A stretch of 64,000 nt of DNA from an uncultured Prevotella sp. (GCA_905234845.1 CAJOIW010000002.1:45157-109156), one strand, 5' to 3'. Numbered from the stretch's first letter, positions 46,741 to 57,052 are shown. Notes: a model not told the origin generated them from the letters alone. Numbers and translations: made by a program.

Positions 46741-46812
46741 TTAGTCTCTCAACTATGAATTAAAAATAATACTAAAAGGGGTGCGTAGCTCAAATGTTCA
46801 GTTTTTTAATAC

Positions 46813-48162
46813 TTAATCTTTCAACTCTTTAATCTTCACATTCTTAAACCACACCTCATCGCCATGGTCTTGTAATAAGATGTGACCCTCCTCGTGATTA
46901 CCGAAGTTAGGCCAATTCTTATATTTCGAATAAGCCACGAGCGCGTTGAACATTTGGTTGTTACGGTCGTATTCGAGTAGTTTCACACCGTTGAGCCAAT
47001 GTTCTACGTGGTTGCCACGCACGATGACGGTAGCCGTATTCCACTTTGTGATGTCGAAAGGTTTGTTCTCGGGAGCTGGGATGAGATCGTAGAGCGATCC
47101 GAGTGTACGGTTGCCCTTCACTCCGAGCTTTGCATCAGGATGGCGCAGGTCGTCAAGAATCTGGAACTCACAGCCGATAGCCGAGCCGTCGCCTTTGTTC
47201 ATGTCGGGCTTCACAAAATACTTGATGCCAGAATTGGCACCTTCGGTAATCTTAAAGTCCACCTTTAGAATGAAGCTTCGATAGGTTTTCAACGTGACGA
47301 TGTCGCCTCCATTTGTAGCCTCGCCACCATTACCTTTGAGTACTTTCAGAATACCGTCTTCTACTACCCAGCCTTTATCTGGGAAACGGTCGAGTCTTGC
47401 GCCTCGCCAACCCTCGGTGGTCTTGCCGTCGAAGAGCAGTGTCCAACCGTCATTCTTTTCTTGTGGCGCAAGTGAGTTGTCTGAGGTATTTTCCAGTGGT
47501 GTATTGTCGATAGGTGTGAGATCGTTGCACACGTTTTCAGTGCATATACGTATGTTACGCCATGCAACGCTTTTGCTCTCATCATTTTTTGAATCTATTG
47601 CATGCACTTGCAGAGCGATGAATCCTGAACAGTCGGCATCATCCCAAAGATTTGCGCATGGTGTGCCGTTGAGCCATGTGCGAATGCTGTTACCGAAAGC
47701 TTCCACTCTAACTTTGTTCCATTCGTTATGAAGAAAAGCATTCTTTGCTGCTGGGTTTTTAGTCAATGGATAGAGCCATAGTCGGCGCGCTTCGTCGTAG
47801 ATACCGCCGCTCCATGCACGTTCAGAAGGATCAATTTCATATTGTAAGCCGTGTACACGTCCTTTCTGATAGCTTTCCTTGCTGTGTGAACGTAACTGAA
47901 TGCCTGAGTTCATGCCGTCACTTATGCGAAACTCAAGTTCCAGAATAAAGTCCCCATATTCTTTCTTTGTTGCGAGGAAAGTATTGGGCTCACCCAGTTT
48001 GGGATGTCCTACGATAGTGTTGCCTTCTACCTTATATTCAGCCTTTCCGTTCAGCCGTTGCCAGCCGCTAAGATTCTTACCGTTGAAAAGCGGTTTCCAA
48101 TTTTGTGCGAAGGTAGACAATGTGGCCATCGCCACTAATATTATTATGGTTAAGCGTTTCAT
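46813..48162 (-). CDS. Secreted protein with two DUF1080 domains (3-keto-disaccharide hydrolase-like)
   Basis: ATG 48162 ([20 protein letters not shown]) gives a signal peptide ending FAQ; the longer frame at 48243 has none. The 449-residue precursor has two DUF1080 modules, about residues 22-205 and 225-449. Each opens with a WxxLFNGK/FDGK-x-L-GW-type motif and contains NSGI. DUF1080 proteins have recently been linked to hydrolysis or elimination of 3-keto-glycosides made by Gfo/Idh/MocA dehydrogenases. Two such dehydrogenases lie immediately upstream, which supports that role here. Confidence 0.82.
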   Translation of the reverse strand: MKRLTIIILVAMATLSTFAQNWKPLFNGKNLSGWQRLNGKAEYKVEGNTIVGHPKLGEPNTFLATKKEYGDFILELEFRISDGMNSGIQLRSHSKESYQKGRVHGLQYEIDPSERAWSGGIYDEARRLWLYPLTKNPAAKNAFLHNEWNKVRVEAFGNSIRTWLNGTPCANLWDDADCSGFIALQVHAIDSKNDESKSVAWRNIRICTENVCNDLTPIDNTPLENTSDNSLAPQEKNDGWTLLFDGKTTEGWRGARLDRFPDKGWVVEDGILKVLKGNGGEATNGGDIVTLKTYRSFILKVDFKITEGANSGIKYFVKPDMNKGDGSAIGCEFQILDDLRHPDAKLGVKGNRTLGSLYDLIPAPENKPFDITKWNTATVIVRGNHVEHWLNGVKLLEYDRNNQMFNALVAYSKYKNWPNFGNHEEGHILLQDHGDEVWFKNVKIKELKD

Positions 48163-48178
48163 TTTCTTATTTTTAATT

Positions 48179-49606
48179 TTATAATTTATAGAACTCTTCC
48201 CAACCACGGCGTGGGGGCAGACCCGTAAGCAGGGCATTGGCAAAGTTGTTGTTGGTGAATCTCTTTAACTTTGTGTCGAAGAGGAGTTGGGCATTGAGTC
48301 GCTGAGCAATGACACCAAGGCAGAACACCTGACTGAGCACACCGTTTATCTCGAACGGAGAACGTGTTTTCTCCTTTCCCATACAAGCCAGAAGGAAGTT
48401 CTCATAGTGATTTGAAGGACTTTTCGGTACTTCGGGCAGGCGCGACTTTATAGCGTCGGCTTTTTCTTTCGGGATAATCTCAAGTGTAGAGCCGTGGCTT
48501 CCGCCCTTGAAGGTTAGTGTCTTCGAATATATAATCTTTCCCGGATTGAGTTGCATTCGCGGGGTCTCTCCCTGATTAGTGGCTGGAATGTTCGCATTAT
48601 ATTCCGACACACCATAGCCTTCGGGCAATGGTGGAAGATTGTCCATACCGTCGTACCATGTGATGTCGACAGGTGGCATTCCCTTTCGGGCAGCAAAGCG
48701 GAAGACAATCGTTGACGAGTAGGGATAGAAGAAATCGTTGTGACCGTTAGCATACTTCATCGTCACCTCGTAGGGCAGACCCAGTTCAAGGAACTCGTGT
48801 ACGGTGTCGAGGATGTGAGCTCCCCAATCGCCAAGCGCACCCATACCGAACTCATACCAGCTTCGCCAATTGCCTTGATGATATTTCTCCGAATAGTCGC
48901 GCCAAGGGCATACACCCAGCCACGTGTTCCAGTCGATTCCCTTCGGGCGAGCTTCCATGCCGCCAGGCATCTGCATCATATTGCTGTCGTACGGGTGCCA
49001 GCGACGCCAATTGTTCATGTGAGCCGTCACAGCCGTAACATCCTTGATAATACCAGCCTTCTGCCAAGCCTTAAACTGGAAATAGTTTGCCTCGGAGTGC
49101 CCTTGATTGCCCACTTGTGTTGCCAATTCAGGGTGTCGTCGCGCACTTGCCATCAGCAGCTCGGCCTCTTGAAACGTGCGGCATAGAGGTTTTTCGATGT
49201 AGATGTGTTTGCCTTGATTGAGCGCCAGCATACAAATGGGGAAATGTGCGTGATCGGGAACGGCAGCTATCACGGCCTCAAACTCGTTTCCGGCTTTATC
49301 GAACATTTCGCGGAAGTCGCGGAAACGTTTTGCTTTAGGATATTTGGCTAACACCTTCTGGCACTGATGTCCGTCGAGGTCAACGTCGCATAAGGCCACA
49401 ACCTCCACCATACCTGTCTTTTCAAACTGTTCAATGTCATACGCGCCCTGATTACCTATACCGATATAGGCCACCTTCACCTTCTCACCCCTCACTCTTG
49501 CCCACTCCTTCGAGGAGAGTACATGGGCAAAACCATCGGTAGGCATGAGTGCGAGGCTAGCGGCCGAGGCACCCATCGTTTTTAGGAATTGTCTTCGTGT
49601 TGTCAT
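48179..49606 (-). CDS. Gfo/Idh/MocA-family oxidoreductase, exported (Tat-type signal)
   Basis: The 475-residue protein opens with a twin-arginine signal ([19 protein letters not shown]). The Rossmann domain (about 40-165) shows [17 protein letters not shown], and [12 protein letters not shown] carries the conserved Lys of the family's EKP motif. The C-terminal alpha/beta domain has the [10 protein letters not shown] and DITWYDG segments. It likely oxidises a sugar hydroxyl, perhaps at C3, outside the cytoplasm. Tat export means the enzyme would cross folded with its nicotinamide cofactor bound. The DUF1080 gene starts 16 nt after its stop. Confidence 0.85.
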   Translation of the reverse strand: MTTRRQFLKTMGASAASLALMPTDGFAHVLSSKEWARVRGEKVKVAYIGIGNQGAYDIEQFEKTGMVEVVALCDVDLDGHQCQKVLAKYPKAKRFRDFREMFDKAGNEFEAVIAAVPDHAHFPICMLALNQGKHIYIEKPLCRTFQEAELLMASARRHPELATQVGNQGHSEANYFQFKAWQKAGIIKDVTAVTAHMNNWRRWHPYDSNMMQMPGGMEARPKGIDWNTWLGVCPWRDYSEKYHQGNWRSWYEFGMGALGDWGAHILDTVHEFLELGLPYEVTMKYANGHNDFFYPYSSTIVFRFAARKGMPPVDITWYDGMDNLPPLPEGYGVSEYNANIPATNQGETPRMQLNPGKIIYSKTLTFKGGSHGSTLEIIPKEKADAIKSRLPEVPKSPSNHYENFLLACMGKEKTRSPFEINGVLSQVFCLGVIAQRLNAQLLFDTKLKRFTNNNFANALLTGLPPRRGWEEFYKL

Positions 49607-49610
49607 AATT

Positions 49611-49850
49611 CTATTTTGATTTCTTGGTTATTTTTCTTAATATCGACCATGTAATCCGAAGTGCCGACCATGAAAGATAAAGCAATACTCCAAAGGCAAG
49701 CACATAGCCGATTGAGGTGATTAACTGGCTCCATTTCCCGTCGTAGGCAATGATGGCATAGACATTAAGCAATTCAGCTATCATAATGCACGCTAGCAAT
49801 GTCAGCAACTCCAGTTTCTGCCTTCTGGCAGTAATCTTTATGTCTTTCAT
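49611..49850 (-). CDS. Small two-helix membrane protein in the sugar-oxidation operon
   Basis: A 79-residue protein with two hydrophobic helices (about 15-34 and 43-63) and basic ends. I do not recognise a family. It overlaps the upstream Gfo/Idh gene by ATGA and ends 4 nt before the next Gfo/Idh gene, so it is probably a real, co-translated component. It might anchor or assist the exported dehydrogenases, which is inference from position only. Confidence 0.65.
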   Translation of the reverse strand: MKDIKITARRQKLELLTLLACIMIAELLNVYAIIAYDGKWSQLITSIGYVLAFGVLLYLSWSALRITWSILRKITKKSK

Positions 49851-51151
49851 GCTTCTTGCTTCTTTGTTTTATAAACGTCGTAATCTATTTTGTACTCGTC
49901 AGGGAAGGAGAGGATTTCTCCACGTTCGATAGCCTCGTGACCCCAGAGGCAGAGCAATGAGGCATAGTAACCTTCTTCGGCTATACGTTCAGGTTGTTTT
50001 TTGGTGATGACGGCCTCTACGAAAGCTTCTGTCAGAAGTGATGTTCCGTCACCTTCGGGGCGCTTTCCAAGGATGTATTCTCCGTGATTCTCATTGGCTG
50101 TCTCTGGCGCCCAGCTAGTTCCGGCAAAAGGAATGCTTCCGAAAACAGTATTCTCCCAGTCGTTAATCATCTGAAGGAAGGCCGGTGCAGGGTCTATATC
50201 CTCAAAATAATACTTTCCTCGTTCAGGTTCTACCGTTCCGAGATTACCCAGTATTTGTTCTTCAAGTCCATAAAACTTATTGGCAATATCGGAGCCATAT
50301 GTCATTTTCTCGCCGTTAGGGAAGACATAGATACAATTGATGTTGTCGTACACCTCGCGTCCGTCTTTCCAGTAAGTGATGGCTCCGTGTCCCATTACTT
50401 TCTCTGGTAATTGGCGCATGGCCCAAGTGCCTACTTGCAACTGATGGCAAGCCAACTCGGTCATCAGTCCTTTTGAAGACTCTTTGTAGAGCCGCCAGTT
50501 GATGAATTTCTCTAAAGTAGGGGCATGGCTCTCCCATCCCGACGGAGCTGACTTCGGCACCTCACGCCGCCAGTCGCCGTTGCGGTTCCAAAAGGCATGA
50601 ACGGCAGTAATCTTTCCGAACATACCTGAGTGCACGAGTTCCATAGCCTTGATGTAGCGGGGGTCGAACAGCCGCTGCTGACCTGAGAAGAAGATGCAAC
50701 CTGTCTCAAGATGTTTCTGATACATCTGATAGCATTGTTCCATGGTGTAGCCGATGGTTTTCTCACAATAGACATGCTTGCCCGCTTCCATCGCGTCAAT
50801 GGCTATCTGATAGTGGGTATGTAGCGGTGTGGAGATAATCACGGCGGCAATCGACTTATCTTCCAACAGCTTGCGGTAGTCTTTATAGGTTTTAGCCTTG
50901 GGTACAATCTTCAGAGCAGCATCGAGCGAGGGCTGATAGACATCGGCCAGTGCCACGATATTGACTTTGGGATTCTGTGAAAGGAAGGAAAGCAGGAACT
51001 GACCTCGTGAGCCAGGACCAATCATTCCAATGCGCACGCGCTCATCGTTCGTATGCTCTACTTCGGAGAACGCAGAAAGCCATGGGCTTGTCGCAGCCAA
51101 TGCGCCTACGCCGAGAGTACCCAAACCTTTCAGAAAATTTCTTCTGTCCAT
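49847..51151 (-). CDS. Gfo/Idh/MocA-family oxidoreductase, exported (Tat-type signal)
   Basis: The 434-residue protein starts with the Tat-like DRRNFLKGLGTLGVGALAA. The Rossmann motif is RVRIGMIGPGSRGQFLLSFL (about residues 38-57) and the family EKP motif is CEKTIGYTMEQC, with Thr in place of Pro. It has a normal C-terminal substrate domain (HAFWNRNGDWRRE, FYGLEEQILG). It is the first gene of the minus-strand operon that continues with the two-helix protein, a second Gfo/Idh dehydrogenase, the DUF1080 protein and probably the ApbE-like gene. Its promoter is mirrored with that of the hexuronate transporter. Confidence 0.85.
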   Translation of the reverse strand: MDRRNFLKGLGTLGVGALAATSPWLSAFSEVEHTNDERVRIGMIGPGSRGQFLLSFLSQNPKVNIVALADVYQPSLDAALKIVPKAKTYKDYRKLLEDKSIAAVIISTPLHTHYQIAIDAMEAGKHVYCEKTIGYTMEQCYQMYQKHLETGCIFFSGQQRLFDPRYIKAMELVHSGMFGKITAVHAFWNRNGDWRREVPKSAPSGWESHAPTLEKFINWRLYKESSKGLMTELACHQLQVGTWAMRQLPEKVMGHGAITYWKDGREVYDNINCIYVFPNGEKMTYGSDIANKFYGLEEQILGNLGTVEPERGKYYFEDIDPAPAFLQMINDWENTVFGSIPFAGTSWAPETANENHGEYILGKRPEGDGTSLLTEAFVEAVITKKQPERIAEEGYYASLLCLWGHEAIERGEILSFPDEYKIDYDVYKTKKQEA

Positions 51152-51236
51152 ATATCTTATAGTGTTTAGCGTTTAGTGTTATCCCGCTCCTTGGTGGGTA
51201 GGATAGGGGAGCACTTTTCACTTTTATTGCAACTTT

Positions 51237-51288
51237 GCAAATTTACAATATTTTTTTCACATATTTAAAATAAAAGTTGTAAATTTGC
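51237..51288. promoter_or_regulatory. Mirror-image divergent promoter: sugar-oxidation operon / hexuronate transporter
   Basis: GCAAATTTACAA (51237-51248) and TTGTAAATTTGC (51277-51288) are perfect 12-bp complements. Each contains a TAAATTTG promoter box, on the minus strand at 51238-51245 and on the plus strand at 51280-51287. The two promoters share the 28 bp between them. Confidence 0.75.
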
Positions 51289-51315
51289 CGATGTTAACAA
51301 AAAATTAGATTTAAC

Positions 51316-52761
51316 ATGATGGAATCAGGCAAGAAGATGACCAACTTCCGTTGGATTATCTGTGGTATGCTCTTTGTGGCTACCACCATTAACTATATGG
51401 ATCGTCAGGTGCTATCGCTAACATGGAAAGACTTCATTGCGCCAGAGTTTCACTGGAGCGATGCTAACTATGGCGATGTGGCTGGAATTTTTGCGCTTGT
51501 TTACGCCATTGCCAATCTGTTTGCCGGCCGGCTGATAGACTGGCTTGGCACTCGGCGTGGTTATCTGTGGGCTATCGGCATCTGGTCGGCAGGAGCTTGT
51601 CTGCATGCGCTTTGCGGTTGGGCCACGATGAGGTATACTGGTATTGAGACGGCAGCCGAGCTTGTTGGTGCCACAGGTGCGTTGGCATCTATGGTTGCCA
51701 TGGTGAGCGTCTGGTTTTTTATGGCGGCACGTATAGTGTTGGCTGTCGGTGAGGCAGGCAACTTCCCGTCGGCGGTGAAGGTGACGGCTGAGTATTTTCC
51801 CAAACGCGACCGTGCCTTTGCAACATCAATTTTCAATGCCGGCTCAACAGTTGGCGCGCTTGTAGCTCCGCTCTGTGTGCCCGTACTGGCGCGTTATTTC
51901 AAGAATATCGGTGTTGGGAATGGTTGGGAGATGGCATTTATTGTCATTGGTGCTCTTGGTTTCCTGTGGATGGGAGTGTGGCTTTTTGTCTATAAACCTA
52001 TTGAGAAGAATGCCCATGTCAACGACGCAGAGCGTGCGTATATAAAAAGTGGGGAGGGAGAAGAAAAGCGTGAAGAGAGAAAAGAGGGAAAGTTATTGTT
52101 TCCTCTTTCGCGCCTTCTACGTATGCGGCAAACGTGGGCGATTGTCTTGGGAAAATTCCTCACCGATGGCGTATGGTGGTTTTTCCTATTTTGGACACCT
52201 GCCTACATCAGCGACGTATATGGTTACACGTCTGACACCCCAATGGCGCAGATGCTTATCTTTACCCTCTACGCCATCACGCTCCTCTCGCTCTATGGCG
52301 GCAAGTTGCCTACTATTTTCATCAACCGCACAGGTCGCGATGCTTATACGTGCCGTATGCGGGCCATGCTCATCTTTGCCCTGTTCCCGCTGCTTGGCCT
52401 ATTGGCACAACCACTTGGTGGCATCTCGCCTTGGCTCACCATTGTGATGATAGGCATTGTCGGTGCGGCTCATCAGTCGTGGTCGGCCAATCTCTTCACC
52501 GTAGGTAGCGACCTTTTCCCTCAGCGGGCAGTTGCCACCATCACTGGCATCAACGGTATGGCTGGAGGTATCAGCTCATTCCTTATCAATGTATGCTCTG
52601 GCCGGCTCATCGACTATGCCCATGCCACTCAGCTCCATGTGTTTAGTTTTACGGGCAAGGAGGCCGCCTACTTTCTCATCTTCTGCTATTGCTCCGTGGC
52701 CTACATGCTTGGCTGGATGGTGATGAAGCTGCTGGTGCCTCGTTACAAGCCTGTGGAGTGA
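51316..52761 (+). CDS. MFS hexuronate transporter (ExuT-like)
   Basis: The 481-residue protein has 12 predicted membrane helices and the anion:cation symporter signatures TTINYMDRQVLSLTWKDF, RLIDWLGTRRGY and GEAGNFPSAVKVTAEYFPKRDR. Sequence and neighbourhood fit uptake of glucuronate or galacturonate by proton symport. A charged Lys/Glu/Arg-rich loop lies at about 240-262. Three in-frame methionines lie near the start (51316, 51319, 51340). It faces the glucuronate catabolic operon tail to tail and shares a mirrored promoter region with the sugar-oxidation operon. Confidence 0.88.
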   Translation: MMESGKKMTNFRWIICGMLFVATTINYMDRQVLSLTWKDFIAPEFHWSDANYGDVAGIFALVYAIANLFAGRLIDWLGTRRGYLWAIGIWSAGACLHALCGWATMRYTGIETAAELVGATGALASMVAMVSVWFFMAARIVLAVGEAGNFPSAVKVTAEYFPKRDRAFATSIFNAGSTVGALVAPLCVPVLARYFKNIGVGNGWEMAFIVIGALGFLWMGVWLFVYKPIEKNAHVNDAERAYIKSGEGEEKREERKEGKLLFPLSRLLRMRQTWAIVLGKFLTDGVWWFFLFWTPAYISDVYGYTSDTPMAQMLIFTLYAITLLSLYGGKLPTIFINRTGRDAYTCRMRAMLIFALFPLLGLLAQPLGGISPWLTIVMIGIVGAAHQSWSANLFTVGSDLFPQRAVATITGINGMAGGISSFLINVCSGRLIDYAHATQLHVFSFTGKEAAYFLIFCYCSVAYMLGWMVMKLLVPRYKPVE

Positions 52762-52786
52762 TACGATATTTTTGTTCACATTTTTA

Positions 52787-52911
52787 AGTTAATTCACCTT
52801 TCGTTTCTGAAAGGTATATCTTTCGCTTCCGAAAGCTAAGGTTTCAGCTTGCTAAAGACCACGTTTCGTCATCATAAACACGGTCTTTAGCACCCCGAAA
52901 CATATACTTTT
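52787..52911. repeat. Word array F: five 15-16 nt words at exact 22-nt pitch
   Basis: Words start at 52809, 52831, 52853, 52875 and 52897, and a weak one precedes at 52787. Word 52831 is identical to the array C word at 23294. Word 52875 (TAAACACGGTCTTTA) matches the array A word at 10-24 in 13 of 15 positions. Words 3 and 4 are near complements and can form a hairpin. The array fills the whole gap between the convergent transporter and uxaC stops. Confidence 0.9.
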
Positions 52912-54327
52912 CTATGTCCAGAAGTCAAAATAGTGACGGGCGTTGTTGTAGCTGATATCTTCGACCATTTGGCGGATGCGCCCGATTTCATCTGTGGGAA
53001 GTAAGCCGCGCTCGATATCGCTCGCAATGAGATTGCAAAGAATACGGCGGAAATACTCATGGCGTGGATAGCTGAGGAACGACCGTGAGTCGGTGAGCAT
53101 ACCCACGAAACGGGAGAGCAACCCTTGTAGCGAAAGAATGTTGAGTTGCCGCTCTATGCCGTCTTTCTGGTCGAGGAACCACCAGCCTGAGCCCCATTGC
53201 ATTTTTCCTGGAACACTACCATCTTGGAAGTTGCCAATCATCGTGGCAACCATGGTGTTGTGGGCAGGGTTGAGGTTATAGACAATGGTTTTGGCGAGCC
53301 GTCCCTCGCTATCAAGTAAATTGAAGAATCGTGTCATTTGCCGGGCGGTGGGCAGGTCGTCCATTGAGTCGAAACCGGTATCGGGGCCAAGAAGATTGAA
53401 CTGGCGAGTGTTGTTGTTGCGCAGGGGGCCATAGTGAAATTGCTGCACCCAACCTTGGTCGGCATTCATCGTGGCAAGTTCGTAGAGCAGTGCCGACTTG
53501 AACTTCGACACTTCTTCTTCCGAGGGGATATACCCGCTCATAGTGCGGTCGAAGATGTCGCAAATCTCCACCGCCTTATAGTCGTCGGCAAAGAAACGGT
53601 CAATGCCATGGTCGGCCAGTCGGCAGCCGTGTTCATGGAAATAGCCGTGACGGATTTGAAGAGCTGTAATCAGGTCTTGATAACTGGTTATCTCAATGTC
53701 GGCCGATGCAGACAGCTTCTCTATATACCGTCGGTAGGCAACGGGTTGCTCGATGGCCATAGCCTTGTCGGGTCGCCAAGCAGGGAGCATTCGGGGGTCG
53801 TTCTGACCGCGTTTCTTTTCATAGCTTTCATGCCATCCCAATGAGTCAATGGGGTCATCGGTTGTACAGACAACCTCTACATTATATCGGCGCATCAGTC
53901 CCCGGGCGGAATATTCGGGTAGCTGGAGTTTCTCGTTGCATTCGTCGAAAATCTCACGTGCCGTCAATGGGTTCAGCAATTTCGATATGCCGAAGGCCGT
54001 GCGTAATTCTAAGTGTGTCCAGTGATAGAGCGGATTGCGTAGGGTATAGGGAATGGTCTCAGCCCATTTTTCAAACTTCTCCCAGTCAGATGCGTCACCA
54101 GTAATATATTTCTCGTCAACGCCATTGGCACGCATGGCACGCCATTTGTAGTGATCACCACCCAACCATAGCTCGGTGATACTACGGAAACAATGGTCTT
54201 CAGCCACCTCGCGGGGATTGAGGTGACAATGATAGTCGATGATAGGCATCTTTGCCGCATGTCCGTGATAGAGTTCGCGGGCGGTATCTGATTCTAAAAG
54301 AAAGTCCTGATCCATGAAAGGCTTCAT
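52912..54327 (-). CDS. uxaC: Glucuronate isomerase
   Basis: UxaC (471 residues) converts glucuronate to fructuronate (and galacturonate to tagaturonate). The amidohydrolase-like metal site starts with IIDYHCHLNPREVAED (about residues 29-44). Further family features are the W-rich KWRAMRANGV segment and FNLLGPDTGFDSMDD near 335. It is the last gene of a minus-strand operon kdgK - SDR - uxuA - kdgA - uxaC. Sixty-eight nt of heptamer-type low-complexity DNA separate it from kdgA. Confidence 0.95.
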   Translation of the reverse strand: MKPFMDQDFLLESDTARELYHGHAAKMPIIDYHCHLNPREVAEDHCFRSITELWLGGDHYKWRAMRANGVDEKYITGDASDWEKFEKWAETIPYTLRNPLYHWTHLELRTAFGISKLLNPLTAREIFDECNEKLQLPEYSARGLMRRYNVEVVCTTDDPIDSLGWHESYEKKRGQNDPRMLPAWRPDKAMAIEQPVAYRRYIEKLSASADIEITSYQDLITALQIRHGYFHEHGCRLADHGIDRFFADDYKAVEICDIFDRTMSGYIPSEEEVSKFKSALLYELATMNADQGWVQQFHYGPLRNNNTRQFNLLGPDTGFDSMDDLPTARQMTRFFNLLDSEGRLAKTIVYNLNPAHNTMVATMIGNFQDGSVPGKMQWGSGWWFLDQKDGIERQLNILSLQGLLSRFVGMLTDSRSFLSYPRHEYFRRILCNLIASDIERGLLPTDEIGRIRQMVEDISYNNARHYFDFWT

Positions 54328-54395
54328 AGCAGTTTGCGGTTTTATAGTTTACTGTTTATGGTCTACGGTCTATGTCTTACACTCAACGCTAAATG

Positions 54396-55046
54396 CTATA
54401 CATTCACATAGGATAGGCATTCCTGGCACTTTTCGGTGATATATTGCCAGTCGCCTTCCTCGATGCGGTCCTTGGGGAACAGCTTCGAGCCCATTCCTAC
54501 GCAAGTGACCCCAGCATTGAACCATGAGGTGAGGTTTTCTAAGGTGGGCTCCACTCCGCCCGTTACCATTATTTGGCTCCAAGGCATTGGGGCCAATAGG
54601 CTCTTGACAAACTTCGGGCTTAGTACATCACCTGGAAACACTTTTACTAAATCGCATCCCAGCTCCTGCGCTTGCCCTACCTCGCTGACAGTTCCACAAC
54701 CAGGTACGTAGGCTATTCCTCGGCGGTTGCAAAGTCGGGCGACTTCAGGGTTCAGTAATGGGCCAACCACAAAGCTGGCATTCATTTGTATGTAGAGAGC
54801 TGCCGTTGGCGCATCAACGACAGAACCTACGCCTAAAGCCATTTCCGGACATTCTTTTGCGGCAAAATCTATGAGTTTGCGGAATACCTCATGGGCAAAC
54901 GCCCCGCGATTGGTGAACTCAAATGCGCGGATTCCACCATCATAGCAGGCTTTCATCACCTTGCAAGATACATCGGCATCTTTATGATAGAATACGGGAA
55001 TAATGCGCGAGTTGATTATCTTCTGCAAAACACTTATTTTACTCAT
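54396..55046 (-). CDS. kdgA: 2-keto-3-deoxy-6-phosphogluconate aldolase
   Basis: ATG 55046 ([13 protein letters not shown]) is preferred over 55052. The 216-residue class I aldolase splits KDPG into pyruvate and glyceraldehyde-3-phosphate. It has the catalytic Glu region RAFEFTNRG, the Schiff-base Lys in [10 protein letters not shown] (about 130) and the phosphate-binding [10 protein letters not shown]. It supplies the last step of the hexuronate pathway in this operon. Confidence 0.92.
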   Translation of the reverse strand: MSKISVLQKIINSRIIPVFYHKDADVSCKVMKACYDGGIRAFEFTNRGAFAHEVFRKLIDFAAKECPEMALGVGSVVDAPTAALYIQMNASFVVGPLLNPEVARLCNRRGIAYVPGCGTVSEVGQAQELGCDLVKVFPGDVLSPKFVKSLLAPMPWSQIMVTGGVEPTLENLTSWFNAGVTCVGMGSKLFPKDRIEEGDWQYITEKCQECLSYVNV

Positions 55047-55065
55047 AACCAATATGTTGTATGTT

Positions 55066-56235
55066 TTAGTTTAAAGTTCTTATAATACCTTCTTCAAGTC
55101 CTCGAAGTTCGGCCAAGCCTTTCATTCTTCCAAGGCAGGAATATCCGGGGTTGGTGTGTTTCTTGAGGTCGTCGAGCATCTGGTGGCCATGGTCGGGGCG
55201 CATGGGGATTCGTTCGCCTCGTTGTTGCTGTATCTCAAGAAAAGCCTTCATCACGTCGTACATGGGTACGTCGCCTTCGAGATGGTTCGCTTCATAGAAA
55301 TTACCGTCAGCATCGCGTTGTGTGGATCGCAGATGAACGAAGTATATGCGTTCGGCAAAGCGTCTCATCATGGCAGGGAGGTCGTTGGCCGGATTTACGC
55401 CAAGCGACCCGGTGCACAGGCAGAGTCCGTTGACTTTTGACGGCACGGCATCGATAATGGCTTGAAAGTCTTCTGCGTTTTTCATGATGCGAGGTAAACC
55501 TAAAATGGGCATAGGAGGGTCGTCGGGGTGAATGGCGAGCCTTACTCCAGCCTCTTCTGCCGTAGGACAAATCTCTTTAAGGAATGCTATCAGGTTTTCG
55601 CGTAAATCGTTGACTGATATATATTTATATCTATTTAACTCTTCGTTGAATTGGTCGAGCGTAAAACTTTCTTCTGAGCCTGGAAGTCCGGCAAGCATAT
55701 TGCGGGTGAGAGTATTTCTCTCATGTTCGCTCATTTGCTCGTATCGTTTTTTTGCAATGGCTTTCTCGGTTTCCGTGTATTCTATTTCAGCTTCTGGTCG
55801 TTCCAGGATATAGAGATCGAAGGCCATATAGGCGGCACGTTCGAAACGAAGTGCTCGTGAGCCGTCGGGCAGCTCGTAAGCAAGGTCGGTGCGTGTCCAG
55901 TCGAGCACGGGCATGAAGTTGTAGGTGACCATTGTGATTCCGCACGTGCCGAGATTTTGAAGTGATTGCTTGTAATTCTCTATATAGTGCTTGAACTGCC
56001 CTGTGCGTGTTTTGATGTGTTCGTGTACGGGTACACTTTCCACTCCCGACCAGCTGAGCCCTGCGTTTTTAATCTCCGTTTTCCGCTTCATAATTTCCTC
56101 AATAGTCCATACTTCCCCATTGGGAATATGATGGAGTGCGGTAATTACACCTGTAGCACCTACTTGCCGTATGTCTTGCAGACTGATGGGATCTGACGGA
56201 CCATACCAACGGAAGGTTTGCTCACATCGTATCAT
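55066..56235 (-). CDS. uxuA: Mannonate dehydratase
   Basis: UxuA (389 residues) dehydrates D-mannonate to 2-keto-3-deoxygluconate using a divalent metal. The TIM-barrel shows [18 protein letters not shown] near residues 28-45, [19 protein letters not shown] near 230, and [10 protein letters not shown] with HLRS downstream. The active-site His is in HPDDPP. Its start overlaps the SDR stop by ATGA, so the two steps are translationally coupled. Confidence 0.95.
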   Translation of the reverse strand: MIRCEQTFRWYGPSDPISLQDIRQVGATGVITALHHIPNGEVWTIEEIMKRKTEIKNAGLSWSGVESVPVHEHIKTRTGQFKHYIENYKQSLQNLGTCGITMVTYNFMPVLDWTRTDLAYELPDGSRALRFERAAYMAFDLYILERPEAEIEYTETEKAIAKKRYEQMSEHERNTLTRNMLAGLPGSEESFTLDQFNEELNRYKYISVNDLRENLIAFLKEICPTAEEAGVRLAIHPDDPPMPILGLPRIMKNAEDFQAIIDAVPSKVNGLCLCTGSLGVNPANDLPAMMRRFAERIYFVHLRSTQRDADGNFYEANHLEGDVPMYDVMKAFLEIQQQRGERIPMRPDHGHQMLDDLKKHTNPGYSCLGRMKGLAELRGLEEGIIRTLN

Positions 56236-57044
56236 ATTGAGAACACATTAAATCCTCCGTCGACGACAGCTACGGTACCCGTGACAAATCGCGAGGCATC
56301 GGAGATAAGGTAATGGATAGTGCCATAGAGGTCGTTGGGGTTTCCCATGCGGTTCATGGGCGTTTGTCGGATGATGTCTCGTCCGCGCTCAGTCCAGGTG
56401 CCATCCTCGTTGGTAAGCAACGTGCGGTTTTGTTCGGTGAGGAAGAAGCCTGGTGCGATGGCATTGACTCGTATTTCTGGAGAGAATTTCTTGGCCACCT
56501 CGGTTGCCAGATAGGCCGTGAAATTGCTGACTCCTGCCTTGGCGACACCATATCCGGCCACACGAGTGAGTGGACGAAATGCCGACATTGACGAGAAGTT
56601 GACCACTGTTCCACTTTTCTGCTCAGCCATTGGACGAAGGAATACCTGTGTTGGGAGTAGTGTTCCAGTGAGGTTGAGTTCCGTTACACGTTGGAAATCG
56701 GCCACATCAAGGTCGAAGATGGTCTTGTCGGGGGCGATAGTTGCGCCAGGCATATTACCTCCAGCAGCGTTAAGCAGGGCGTCAATACGTCCGTAACGGC
56801 TCATGATATCGTTACAATTCTGCTCAAGATATGAACGGTTAAGTACATCGGTTTGTAGGAAGATGGCCTTTCCGCCTTTTTGTTCAATGCCTTTGGCAAT
56901 GGCATTGCCGCGTTCGGTATTACGCCCGAGCAAGGCTATGCGTGCGCCTTCTTGAGCGAGATAGGTGGCAATGGCTCTGCCGAGGACACCTGTTCCGCCG
57001 GTGATGACGACTACGCGGTCTTTTATATCGAATAAATGATTCAT
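56232..57044 (-). CDS. SDR-family D-mannonate oxidoreductase (fructuronate reductase)
   Basis: The 270-residue short-chain dehydrogenase has the NAD(P)-binding [12 protein letters not shown] (residues 16-27), NAAGG near 92, the catalytic Ser in FSSMSAFRP (about 150) and YGVAKAG with Tyr/Lys near 164. Since the operon otherwise lacks a UxuB, and this gene overlaps uxuA, the enzyme probably reduces fructuronate to mannonate, as SDR enzymes do in other Bacteroidetes. The alternative is a KduD-like role. It follows an array of AAGGAGTT-type repeats (57053-57122). Confidence 0.88.
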   Translation of the reverse strand: MNHLFDIKDRVVVITGGTGVLGRAIATYLAQEGARIALLGRNTERGNAIAKGIEQKGGKAIFLQTDVLNRSYLEQNCNDIMSRYGRIDALLNAAGGNMPGATIAPDKTIFDLDVADFQRVTELNLTGTLLPTQVFLRPMAEQKSGTVVNFSSMSAFRPLTRVAGYGVAKAGVSNFTAYLATEVAKKFSPEIRVNAIAPGFFLTEQNRTLLTNEDGTWTERGRDIIRQTPMNRMGNPNDLYGTIHYLISDASRFVTGTVAVVDGGFNVFSI

Positions 57045-57052
57045 CTTGTTGT

